Positions 1 to 6,934 of a DNA stretch of 33,081 nucleotides are shown here, one piece after another. Position 1 is the stretch's first letter, and every line of letters begins with the position of its first letter. The notes beneath the pieces were generated by a model. The model was not told the origin of the DNA. It was given only the letters and a program-made list of their open reading frames with translations, and did no database searches. Source of the DNA: a bacterium (GTDB lineage Bacteria; Vulcanimicrobiota; Xenobia; Xenobiales; JADMJV01); the NCBI GenBank assembly GCA_018780265.1, contig JADMJV010000147.1:29897-62977 (forward strand). Reading direction: 5' to 3'. A program made the translations under genes and the position numbers.

Positions 1-43
1 CTGCGGCACCGGGGGCTGGCACATGCCGGCGGAAAATGCGGCA
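1..43 (+). repeat. Dispersed repeat, copy 1
   Basis: First copy of a roughly 42-bp element that begins CTGCGGCACCGGGGG and ends GGAAAATGCGGCA. It may extend past the window edge. The 38 bases at 6-43 recur identically at 54-91. Positions 1-42 recur inverted at 10180-10221 with one mismatch. The 3' part can fold with TGCCG and CGGCA as a short stem. All copies lie between genes. Confidence 0.85.
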
Positions 44-53
44 TGGCCCGACT

Positions 54-91
54 GCACCGGGGGCTGGCACATGCCGGCGGAAAATGCGGCA
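54..91 (+). repeat. Dispersed repeat, copy 2
   Basis: Exact 38-base tandem copy of positions 6-43, set 48 bp downstream of the first. The spacer is 10 nt. It lacks the CGG triplet found near the 5' end of copies 1 and 3. Two tandem copies here and one lone inverted copy 10 kb away suggest a REP-like dispersed family rather than a simple tandem repeat. Confidence 0.85.
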
Positions 92-101
92 GCATGGATG
101 T

Positions 102-142
102 TACCAAAGTAATTGGTGGGCAACAAATAACTTTGGTATTAC
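102..142 (+). promoter_or_regulatory. Inverted-repeat operator and possible promoter of the XRE gene
   Basis: TACCAAAGT at 102-110 and its exact reverse complement ACTTTGGTA at 130-138 form a 9-bp inverted repeat with a 19-bp gap. A possible sigma-70 promoter overlaps it: -35 TTGGTG at 113-118 and -10 TATTAC at 137-142, spacer 18. The -10 is a weak match. An inverted repeat over the promoter of an XRE-family gene is the usual layout for autoregulation, which is inferred here. GTTACCAAAGT also occurs at 17686-17696, upstream of the Cys-rich gene. Confidence 0.5.
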
Positions 143-184
143 TTCCTTAACAGGGCGGAAACGGAGACCAGATATGATGGCCCC

Positions 185-964
185 ATGAACCGTATACGCT
201 ACTACCGGACAAGACTGGGACTATCGCAAATGCAACTGGCGCATCAATTGGGCGTCTCGCGACAGAGCGTCGGGGACTGGGAGACTGGCCGCCGGTTCCC
301 AAGCGCCAGGCTGCGCGACCAGCTTCAGATCATCTTTTCCAAAGCGCCCGACCTGCTTTCCCGCACCGACGACCTGCCGGCCAGCGAATACCGGCGGGTA
401 GGGCGACTGGAAGCCTGGCCGCGCTCACCTGACAATCGCGAGGTATGGAGTCGGGGCCGGCATCGCTACCGGGAGTTACTGAACCGGCTTCCCAATAGCC
501 AACTCCCCGAACAGTTTGAGTCGTCCACGCGCTGCGATTCGCTGCTGGAAGTACTTGCCTGGTTGCTCCTGGTGACACTGGGGGCCAGACCACGCTTTGC
601 ATCTCCGTACCGGCTGGGCTTTTACCAGCATCCCATCCTGGATGCATTCAATGGCTCGGCGGGGGCGCGTCTGATGCCGTGTCTGCATCTGTGTCGAGAT
701 GGACTGGAACTGTTTCTGTTTCCACAGGTCCGCCTTCGCCCTCAAGACCGGATCTATATCGTGGACGCCCTGATGCTGATAGTTCAACAGAGAGGTCGCT
801 GCTGGCTGGCCCTGGAGCTGGACGGAAGAGGCCACGACTGCGAACGGGATGAGGCCCAAAAATCGCAAACAAATCTTCCCATCGTCCGCATCGACGGAAA
901 AAAAGTGACAGCGCAGCAGTTTTGGCCCGAACTTCAGGCCCAGATACTCAAAGAAACCTCCTGA
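185..964 (+). CDS. XRE-family HTH regulator fused to a PD-(D/E)XK nuclease-like domain
   Basis: 259 aa. Residues 4-60 are a classic XRE helix-turn-helix, with LGLSQMQLAHQLGVSRQSV followed by the WETGRRFPS turn. Residues 170-245 look like a restriction-endonuclease-fold domain of the DUF559/VSR type: Asp194 in YIVDAL, then Glu211 and Asp213 in ALELDGRGHD, His217, and RDEAQKS leading into PIVRID. The usual E-x-K is E-x-D here. The middle (about 60-170) is unrecognised. The gene follows an inverted repeat and precedes yaeQ by 58 bp. The ATG has no clear SD. The stop codon sits between CCTCC and GGAGG (957-969). The role could be a regulator with a sensing nuclease-like domain or a DNA-targeting enzyme. 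The HTH call is firm and the nuclease call is moderate. Confidence 0.75.
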   Translation: MNRIRYYRTRLGLSQMQLAHQLGVSRQSVGDWETGRRFPSARLRDQLQIIFSKAPDLLSRTDDLPASEYRRVGRLEAWPRSPDNREVWSRGRHRYRELLNRLPNSQLPEQFESSTRCDSLLEVLAWLLLVTLGARPRFASPYRLGFYQHPILDAFNGSAGARLMPCLHLCRDGLELFLFPQVRLRPQDRIYIVDALMLIVQQRGRCWLALELDGRGHDCERDEAQKSQTNLPIVRIDGKKVTAQQFWPELQAQILKETS

Positions 965-1022
965 GGAGGCCCTGGCCGGCCTGGGCAGGAGGGAATCGGC
1001 GTCTGGTTTGGTAGAACTGCCC

Positions 1023-1547
1023 ATGGCCGCTAAAGTTACCACCGTCACCGCTGAGCTCGATATTTCGGATATGGAGCGCAACTACTACCGAACCCACAAT
1101 CTGACACTCGCCCAACCTCAGTCAGAAACAGACGAGCGCTTGATGGTGAGGGTGCTGGCCTTTGCTTTGCAAGCCGACGACCTCTTGCGTTTTGGCGAAG
1201 GAGGCGAGGAGCCGGCTCTGTGGGTGCGAGATACCGCCGGCAACCCCGAGGTTTGGATTGAAATCGGTGAGCCCGATGAGAAGCGACTGCAAAAGGCGTG
1301 TGCGCGTGCCAAACAGGTCATTGTGTACAGCTACGCCAGCAGCGCCCAGGGTTGGTGGAACCGGATAGGCGCCAAGGCAGACCGCGACAATTTGATCATC
1401 TACCACATTCAGGGGGTGCCCACCAGTCGCCTCAACACACTGTGCCAGCGCGAGATGAAACTGCACTGTATGGTTCAGGACGGCCAGGTGTGGCTGACCG
1501 GCGGCGACGAAACCGTCCAACTGGACGTCGCCACGCTCAAAATCTGA
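1023..1547 (+). CDS. yaeQ: YaeQ family protein
   Basis: 174 aa from this ATG; E. coli YaeQ is about 180 aa. It shows the family pattern throughout: AELDISDMERNYY at the N terminus, SETDERLMVRVLAFALQAD, then EVWIEIGEPDEKRL and KACARAKQVIVYSY, and a C-terminal QDGQVWL. The structure known for the family is a compact variation of the PD-(D/E)XK nuclease fold; its biological role is not settled. A TTG at 1008 in the same frame lies closer to AGGAGGG (987-993), but family proteins begin at the position of this ATG. It follows the XRE-nuclease gene on the same strand, so two proteins of related fold are adjacent. The stop overlaps the next small ORF as TGATG. Confidence 0.93.
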   Translation: MAAKVTTVTAELDISDMERNYYRTHNLTLAQPQSETDERLMVRVLAFALQADDLLRFGEGGEEPALWVRDTAGNPEVWIEIGEPDEKRLQKACARAKQVIVYSYASSAQGWWNRIGAKADRDNLIIYHIQGVPTSRLNTLCQREMKLHCMVQDGQVWLTGGDETVQLDVATLKI

Positions 1548-1666
1548 TGAAGGCTGCCAAATCCCAAAGGACCCACCGAAACAGGCCCGCGCATTCGCGT
1601 GTATCAGGCTTTAGCCCATTCTCGACCTCTGGCACCGCAGGCGGGCTCGACAACTGGCGCCCATGA
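1547..1666 (+). CDS. Small basic ORF coupling yaeQ to the DUF3592-like gene
   Basis: 39-aa reading frame. Its ATG overlaps the yaeQ stop (TGATG), and its own TGA overlaps the next ATG (ATGA at 1663-1666). The sequence is basic and Ser/Pro-rich, with no recognisable domain or membrane segment. Overlap at both ends is what termination-reinitiation coupling would use, so it may be a coupling ORF rather than a functional peptide. Composition alone would not distinguish it from a chance frame. Confidence 0.35.
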   Translation: MKAAKSQRTHRNRPAHSRVSGFSPFSTSGTAGGLDNWRP

Positions 1667-2085
1667 ACTTCGAAAAGAAACCCTTGCGGCTGTTATCAGG
1701 ATGGGCCCTGATAGTGGCAATTTTTGTAGGGCTGGGGTATGTTCGTTTCCAACTGCGCGACCTCCCTATGCAGAACAAACGTTGGGTTGGCGCGCTGGGT
1801 AACGTGACCCAGTGCGAGGAAGTCAGCGGGGGCTACCGCCACAAGTTTAGCTACCGCCCCCCCGGTCGCCAGCTCGTGGAACACAACGACGTGTTGGCCC
1901 AGCCCCACGAGCGAGGAGAATCTCTACCCATCGAGTACCTGGAAAGCGAACCGAAACTCTACCGCCAATTAGGCCAACCCGCAAACTGGGTTGAGGTAGT
2001 GGGGCAGGGTTGGTGCCTTGCTCTGCTGGTGGGAGGGTCCGCCTGTATGATTTTCTACGCCTGGTGGCTGCACAAACAGACGTGA
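1663..2085 (+). CDS. DUF3592-like two-TM membrane protein
   Basis: 140 aa. There is one membrane helix near the N terminus (about 9-26, LLSGWALIVAIFVGLGYV) and one near the C terminus (about 114-134, GWCLALLVGGSACMIFYAWW). Between them is a compact extracytoplasmic domain with YRHKFSYRPPGR and LPIEYLESEPKLYR. This order (TM, small beta-rich domain resembling a YxY-V-x-Y pattern, TM) is that of DUF3592 proteins, whose function is unknown. The ATG overlaps the stop of the preceding small ORF. Assignment to the family is by pattern only. Confidence 0.75.
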   Translation: MNFEKKPLRLLSGWALIVAIFVGLGYVRFQLRDLPMQNKRWVGALGNVTQCEEVSGGYRHKFSYRPPGRQLVEHNDVLAQPHERGESLPIEYLESEPKLYRQLGQPANWVEVVGQGWCLALLVGGSACMIFYAWWLHKQT

Positions 2086-2119
2086 AACCAAACCATGTGG
2101 CTAACAAGCTGGCGGCCCG

Positions 2120-3259
2120 ATGAAACAGGACGAGCTTCAAGCCTATTTCTTGGCAGGTCTTTCGCTGAACTCCCCATCACGGTCCGAGGTGATCCAGTTT
2201 GAACTGAGCAGCAACGGCCAGATCTCGACGGCGTTGAGGCGCTCCCCCAAGGGATCGCAAATTGAAACCTGGGAACTGCAGGCCGGAAAGCCGCTGGTGA
2301 CCTTCGTCTCGAGCCGTCAACTGGACATGTACAAGATTTGCGACGATGGTACGGTCTTGCTGGGGGACAGCCAGGGAATTTATCGGTGGCGGGCCGACAG
2401 CGCCGCCGGCTTGGAAACACTGCTAACCTTTCCAGAGTCATCCAGGCTGCTTCGGAGTGGAATGGTTGCCTCTGATTGCGGAGGCCACCTGGTATGGGAG
2501 GAAGTGAAACCCGGACGAAGCGGCTTCTTGGGCTTGCTGAGCGGTCACTCCCATCCCGAGGCCCACGCTCAGCACTACCGGCCGGCCTCACAAAAACTCA
2601 CCAGTTGGCCGGGCTATAAAGTTGCCCACGATACCCCCGGACAATTGCTGCTTCGAATTTCGCCAGCCAGTAGCAGAGCGGCCATGTTGGTGCGAGGTCC
2701 CAAAGGTTGGAGCCTTGGGCTGGTGGACATAGCCCGCGACGCCTTGCTCACGGAAACGCAGGTTCATCCCCAAGAAAATACGCCGGCCGACCACCCACCC
2801 GATCTGACCTTGGACGACAACGGCACGGTTGCCATCGCCTTCGGGCGCGAGGTGCAGATCCTCAAGCCTACGCCCGACGGACTACTGCAAAGAACTTCGG
2901 CCAGCCTGCGCAACGAGCAACATTTCCAAGGGTTCTGGGAAGGCTGGTTCTTCATCGAGTCAGACAATGGACAGCATATCCGCCTGGCCTGGAGCTCGAT
3001 CACCAGTCACAGTCAGTTGGGCTCTCCGCTGGCCGTGATTCAGGCCTTTTTGCTTTCAGGTGCAGAACGACTTACCGTGGGTCTGGAGCGACCTGCTCAA
3101 CTACACTATCCAGACAACTGCAAGGTCCGCCTGAACTGGTGGGGGGATGCGGCCAGTTGGCAGACCTGGAGCCAACTGAGCAGTCAGCCAGTGGCCATTG
3201 GAGGGGTCCAGCTACAGGTCCAGGCCGAGGACCGACAGGTCACGGTGCGGCGCTCCTAG
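2120..3259 (+). CDS. Hypothetical protein, possible beta-propeller
   Basis: 379 aa with no family I recognise. It has no signal peptide or membrane helix. The sequence is a succession of short beta-like segments ending in small or aromatic residues, such as DGTVLLGDSQGIYRWRAD, GGHLVWEE, and GTVAIAFGREVQILK. Their spacing of roughly 40-50 residues would fit a propeller-like repeat protein; this is inference. It starts 34 bp after the DUF3592-like gene on the same strand and is probably co-transcribed. Its TAG overlaps the convergent aminotransferase-SDR gene in a palindromic CTAG (3256-3259). Confidence 0.7.
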   Translation: MKQDELQAYFLAGLSLNSPSRSEVIQFELSSNGQISTALRRSPKGSQIETWELQAGKPLVTFVSSRQLDMYKICDDGTVLLGDSQGIYRWRADSAAGLETLLTFPESSRLLRSGMVASDCGGHLVWEEVKPGRSGFLGLLSGHSHPEAHAQHYRPASQKLTSWPGYKVAHDTPGQLLLRISPASSRAAMLVRGPKGWSLGLVDIARDALLTETQVHPQENTPADHPPDLTLDDNGTVAIAFGREVQILKPTPDGLLQRTSASLRNEQHFQGFWEGWFFIESDNGQHIRLAWSSITSHSQLGSPLAVIQAFLLSGAERLTVGLERPAQLHYPDNCKVRLNWWGDAASWQTWSQLSSQPVAIGGVQLQVQAEDRQVTVRRS

Positions 3260-5238
3260 TCAGGGCGCCAGACCTTCTTCACCTTGCGGTCGATGACTCC
3301 GGGAAGCAGTTGGTTGAGGAAGAGTTTGGCCTTGCTGAGTTTGGAGATCTTCAAGGTCCGCCCCTTGAAAAAGGCGCGCAGAGCCTCTCCCGCCACCCAC
3401 TCGACGACCTCGTAGTCGAAGCTGCCCGACATTTTAAAGAAGCGCAGACTGACTCGACCCATCCTCTTCTGCATCGGTGAATGCATGGGCGGGGCCACGT
3501 AGGTGGTCACACACAGGCCACGGTCCTGCCACTCGCGGGCCAGCGACTCGCCCAGCGCCCACAGGGCCCCGTGAGTGGCCGAATAGACCGAAAGTAGCGG
3601 GGTTCCGCAGCGACCCGTGGAGGACACGATGTTCAAAATTCCCAGTGCATCGGGCGACTTGAGTTCACGCAAGAAGAGGTGCATCAACCGGGTGGGGACC
3701 TCCAGATTGACGCGCAGTAAATGCTGCAGCGTGTCGCTGCTGGTCTCATCGAAGAGGGCTGTTTCTTCCTGGCCGGCACAGTGGATGAGGCCCAAATAGG
3801 CGCCCTTGCCCCGGCTCTGCAGCTGGTCGAGAAAAGCGGCGGTTTGCAACTCCTGGGTAAAGTCCACCAGGTCCCACAGTAAGGGAACCGGAGTGGGCCC
3901 TAACTGGTCAACCAGAGCGGCCATCTTGTCGGCGTGAAATCCTAGCAGATGCAAAGGGTAGCCCTTCTGGGTCAACTGCTTGGCCAGACTGGAACCTAAG
4001 TTTCCGGTGGCCCCGGTGATCAGGATACGCGGGGTGGCCGCCCCCCGGGTTACAGCCTCGGGAATCTCCTTGAGGGGGCGAACACTGGCAGGCGTGCCCC
4101 GGCGAAAAATCTTGTGGGTGGCCCGCAAAAATTGATCCAGTTCGGCCGGCAGGTTAAAAAAATGCGGAGAGACGCGCACATAGTCATTGCGGGCCGTGAT
4201 CTTGACATTTTGTTCGTGATAAAGCTTTTCGATCTGGCGGCGGTCAAAGCCCTCGGGAACCCGAAAGGAAACGATGCCAGCCGTGCCGTCCCGAGATCTG
4301 GTGAGCAACTCCAACCCCAGATCGCGAAGGCCCGCCTGAAGATAGAGAGTGTTGCGTCGAATGGCCGCGTAGATGTTGATCCAACCCAGACCGTGAAGCT
4401 GCTTTAAAGAAGCAGCCATGCCCACCACCGAAAGATAGTTGGGCAACCCGGGTTCGAAGCGAGTCATCTCGGGAGCGAACTCGAGCGGACCCAGGTCAAA
4501 ATTCTCCGGGTATTTGACGCTGGTCCAGCCCAAATAGGGGACCTGAAGACTTTCCAGATGCTGTTGGCGAGCATAAATCATCCCACACCCAACCGGTCCC
4601 ATCAACCACTTCTGAGCCCCACTGCAGGCGAAGTCCACGCCCAACTCCGCCAGGTTGAGGGGCACGGCGCCGATAGCCTGGATGCAATCCAAGCAGGAGT
4701 AGATCCCGCGCGACCGACAAAAATTGACGAATTCCTGGAGTTCATAGCGGCGACCGGTTTCATAACTGACCGCGCTGACCGAGATCAGTCGCACTCCGGC
4801 GAGGTCCAACTTTTGCAAACTTTCGACCAGCGGAACGTCCGGCCGAGGGTAGAACTTTTCACACAGTACGCCCCGACTGCGCAGGTTGAGCCAGGGATAG
4901 TAGTTGGAGGGAAACTCGTTAGCGGGCACGAGCACTCGATCCCCCGCCTGCCAGGGCAGGGCCAGGGCGATGGTGCTGATGGCTGAAGAGGTATTGACGG
5001 TAAAGGCGATCTCTTTGGCCTGCACTTGGACCAGTTCGGCGAAGGCCCGCCGGGCCTGCTCCAGTTGATTGAGAGCCAGATAGAAGCGCTGCCCCAGGGG
5101 GGAGGCCATGGCCTGGGTTTCGGCCTTCATGTGCTCGATCACATGGCGGCTGAGAGGCGCAGTGGCGGCATAGTTGAGAAACAGTCCGTCGCCAAAAACC
5201 TCCAATCCCTGTCGATAGGTTTCAAACGGCACTGGCAT
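3256..5238 (-). CDS. Class V aminotransferase-SDR fusion protein
   Basis: 660 aa in two domains. Residues 15-380 are a PLP-dependent class V aminotransferase/cysteine desulfurase-like fold: NTSSAIS (82-88), EFPSNYYPWL, Asp184 in CLDCIQAIG, and the Schiff-base Lys210 in SGAQKWLMGPVG. Residues 403-660 are a short-chain dehydrogenase: TGATGNLG dinucleotide loop (408-415), IHCAG, SS at 539-540 and Tyr552. The YxxxK motif reads YSATH, so the catalytic Lys is His556. The ATG overlaps the upstream phosphatidyltransferase-like gene by 17 bp, implying coupled translation. Last gene of the lipid cluster. A role in making or modifying an amino-containing head group is inferred from context. The substrate cannot be read from the sequence. 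Confidence 0.9.
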   Translation of the reverse strand: MPVPFETYRQGLEVFGDGLFLNYAATAPLSRHVIEHMKAETQAMASPLGQRFYLALNQLEQARRAFAELVQVQAKEIAFTVNTSSAISTIALALPWQAGDRVLVPANEFPSNYYPWLNLRSRGVLCEKFYPRPDVPLVESLQKLDLAGVRLISVSAVSYETGRRYELQEFVNFCRSRGIYSCLDCIQAIGAVPLNLAELGVDFACSGAQKWLMGPVGCGMIYARQQHLESLQVPYLGWTSVKYPENFDLGPLEFAPEMTRFEPGLPNYLSVVGMAASLKQLHGLGWINIYAAIRRNTLYLQAGLRDLGLELLTRSRDGTAGIVSFRVPEGFDRRQIEKLYHEQNVKITARNDYVRVSPHFFNLPAELDQFLRATHKIFRRGTPASVRPLKEIPEAVTRGAATPRILITGATGNLGSSLAKQLTQKGYPLHLLGFHADKMAALVDQLGPTPVPLLWDLVDFTQELQTAAFLDQLQSRGKGAYLGLIHCAGQEETALFDETSSDTLQHLLRVNLEVPTRLMHLFLRELKSPDALGILNIVSSTGRCGTPLLSVYSATHGALWALGESLAREWQDRGLCVTTYVAPPMHSPMQKRMGRVSLRFFKMSGSFDYEVVEWVAGEALRAFFKGRTLKISKLSKAKLFLNQLLPGVIDRKVKKVWRPD

Positions 5239-5860
5239 CCTTCTCTCGGGCCGCCTTCAGGGTTCGTTGCAGACGCAGCACCACCGTAAGACTACCGCCG
5301 ACCAGGATCCACAAGAAAAAGAAAGTCATGAAATCCACCCCCCAGTCAAAGTGCAGACTGAGAAACTGCAACCCGGAGAAGGCCAGCAGCGCGGCCAATC
5401 GGTCGGTCTGGCCACAAGGCCCCACGCTTTGCACGGGACAACCACTGGCTGCACCTTGCAGACCGAAAAAACCGATGGCCCAGGAAATGGTAAGCACACC
5501 CAGCGCCAGCCCGTCAAAGCGCTGCAGGGCCAGCAAGATAGTGGGATAGAGCAGCAGATCGCAGAGTTCGGGGGTGATTCGGTTGAGAATGTCGCCAAAG
5601 GTCGTGGACTTGGAGTAGGTCACCGCCACCAGACCGTCGAGAGTTGCCACCACCATTCGCAAAAAACCCAACAGGATAGCGTAGAGCAAGTATGCGTTTT
5701 GGTGCTGTGCCAGCGCCTGCCAGTAGCACCATGCCATCAGCAGGCCCACTGGCAGCAAGGCCAGACTGATCCAGTTGGGATTGGAGTGCTTGAATAGGGG
5801 TACCAAAAAACGAATCAGTTTGCGAAAGGGGTATTTTACCTGATAGAGTCCGATGTCCAC
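5222..5860 (-). CDS. Degenerate YnbA-like CDP-alcohol phosphatidyltransferase homologue
   Basis: 212 aa, several membrane helices. The N terminus GLYQVKYPFRKLIRF and the later VQSVGPCGQTDR align with YnbA-type CDP-alcohol phosphatidyltransferases, which transfer phospho-head groups from CDP-lipids in the inner membrane. The signature is eroded. TLDGLVAV keeps the central D-G but lacks the A-R arginine (Val) and the preceding Asn/Asp (Ala). GDILN keeps the Asn, but the next acidic position reads Pro (RITPELCD). It may be inactive, specialised, or a partner of the intact paralogue at 6924-7556. GTG start with AAGGA six bases upstream. It overlaps the downstream fusion gene by 17 bp and starts 15 bp after the CdsA-like stop. 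Confidence 0.8.
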   Translation of the reverse strand: MDIGLYQVKYPFRKLIRFLVPLFKHSNPNWISLALLPVGLLMAWCYWQALAQHQNAYLLYAILLGFLRMVVATLDGLVAVTYSKSTTFGDILNRITPELCDLLLYPTILLALQRFDGLALGVLTISWAIGFFGLQGAASGCPVQSVGPCGQTDRLAALLAFSGLQFLSLHFDWGVDFMTFFFLWILVGGSLTVVLRLQRTLKAAREKDASAV

Positions 5861-5875
5861 GTGGCGTCCTTCACT

Positions 5876-6934
5876 TTAGAAATAGGTGTAGTAGAACAAA
5901 AAGTAGGTGGCCGGCAGGGTCAACACCAGGCTGTCGATGCGGTCGATGATGCCGGTTGCGCCGGGCAGCAGATGGCCGGAGTCTTTGAGACCAAACTGCC
6001 TCTTGAACATGGAAAATACCAGATCGCCCATCAAGCCCAGAATACCGATGAGCAGAGCCCAGACCAGCATAAACTCGGGGCCCACCAGGCCCTGCTTGAA
6101 GGCCGGCAAGAGAGGCCGCAGGCTGAGCGCGATAGCCATGAGTAAAAGGCAGGAGAGCAGCCCCACTCCCCAGGATTTATTGGGACTGACGTTGGCGGCA
6201 ATTTTGTAGTTGATGAGGGTCAGCCAGCGTTGCTCGGGCGACCGTTGCTGAGCCCGGGCAAAGAACTTGCCCATCCAGTAGGAGCCGAGGTCCCGGATTT
6301 CGGTGAGAAAGAAGCAGAAGAGCAGCACCAGGGTTGCCTGACGGGCCAGGGCGGCAGCATATCCAAAGGAAAAGACAAAGAAGAACAGACCGGAGACCAC
6401 ATAGCCGTAACGGACGAGGGCCGAATCGGTATTGTTTTCCAATACCAACAGGCTGGGGATTACCAGCACCGCCACCAACGATATGAGCACCAGACTGAGC
6501 TGACTCAGACCCTGGTAATGGAGCACAAGATTGACCGGCACCAGAGCCACGCAAAAGGCCAGCATGGGTGAGGAAACGACACAAACATGGGGGGCAGCCC
6601 GAGCAAAGGAGAGATACTCATAGACGGCCAGGGCCGAAAACACTCCGATTACTCCCACGGTAACGGCCAGGTGAGTGGTGACACTGATCAGGAAAAGAGC
6701 CAGCATCCACCAGAAAGTGAGGGTGCGGGCCATCAATTCGGGGGCCGACTTGTGGCCGCGCTTGAGCATGCCCGAGATCAAAACCGTGAAAAAGGCGAGC
6801 AGAGCGATGCACACGCTAAAGAGCAGCAGCAGACTTCTGGACTCCGATGGACCCCCGCCCAGGCCATAAACGTGGTGAGCCAGTTTGACCCACAGAGGGA
6901 GCAGGATCAGGGGAAGCAGCAGTCTATTGACCAT
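5876..6934 (-). CDS. Phosphatidate cytidylyltransferase (CdsA/YnbB-like)
   Basis: 352 aa, polytopic. The C-terminal signature of CDP-diacylglycerol synthases is present: MFKRQFGLKDSGHLLPGATG, followed by IIDRIDSL. The family usually has H-G-G where this protein has A-T-G; the flanking KR, KD and DRID residues are kept. The enzyme family makes CDP-diacylglycerol from CTP and phosphatidic acid, the substrate of the neighbouring phosphatidyltransferases. Membrane helices fill the N-terminal 230 residues. It overlaps the upstream YnbA-like gene by 11 bp (6924-6934). A phosphatidyltransferase next to a CdsA homologue resembles the E. coli ynbA-ynbB arrangement, itself of unknown product. Confidence 0.88.
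   Translation of the reverse strand: MVNRLLLPLILLPLWVKLAHHVYGLGGGPSESRSLLLLFSVCIALLAFFTVLISGMLKRGHKSAPELMARTLTFWWMLALFLISVTTHLAVTVGVIGVFSALAVYEYLSFARAAPHVCVVSSPMLAFCVALVPVNLVLHYQGLSQLSLVLISLVAVLVIPSLLVLENNTDSALVRYGYVVSGLFFFVFSFGYAAALARQATLVLLFCFFLTEIRDLGSYWMGKFFARAQQRSPEQRWLTLINYKIAANVSPNKSWGVGLLSCLLLMAIALSLRPLLPAFKQGLVGPEFMLVWALLIGILGLMGDLVFSMFKRQFGLKDSGHLLPGATGIIDRIDSLVLTLPATYFLFYYTYF

Noticed and set aside
1..91. CRISPR-like repeat array
   Set aside because: Only two copies with a 10-nt spacer, a third lone copy elsewhere, and no cas gene.
1663..2085. Secreted lipoprotein
   Set aside because: There is no lipobox Cys; two hydrophobic helices at the ends indicate an integral membrane protein.
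5267..5797. 176-codon + strand ORF opposite the phosphatidyltransferase-like gene
   Set aside because: Gln/His/Thr-rich mirror frame of a membrane protein; no start signal.
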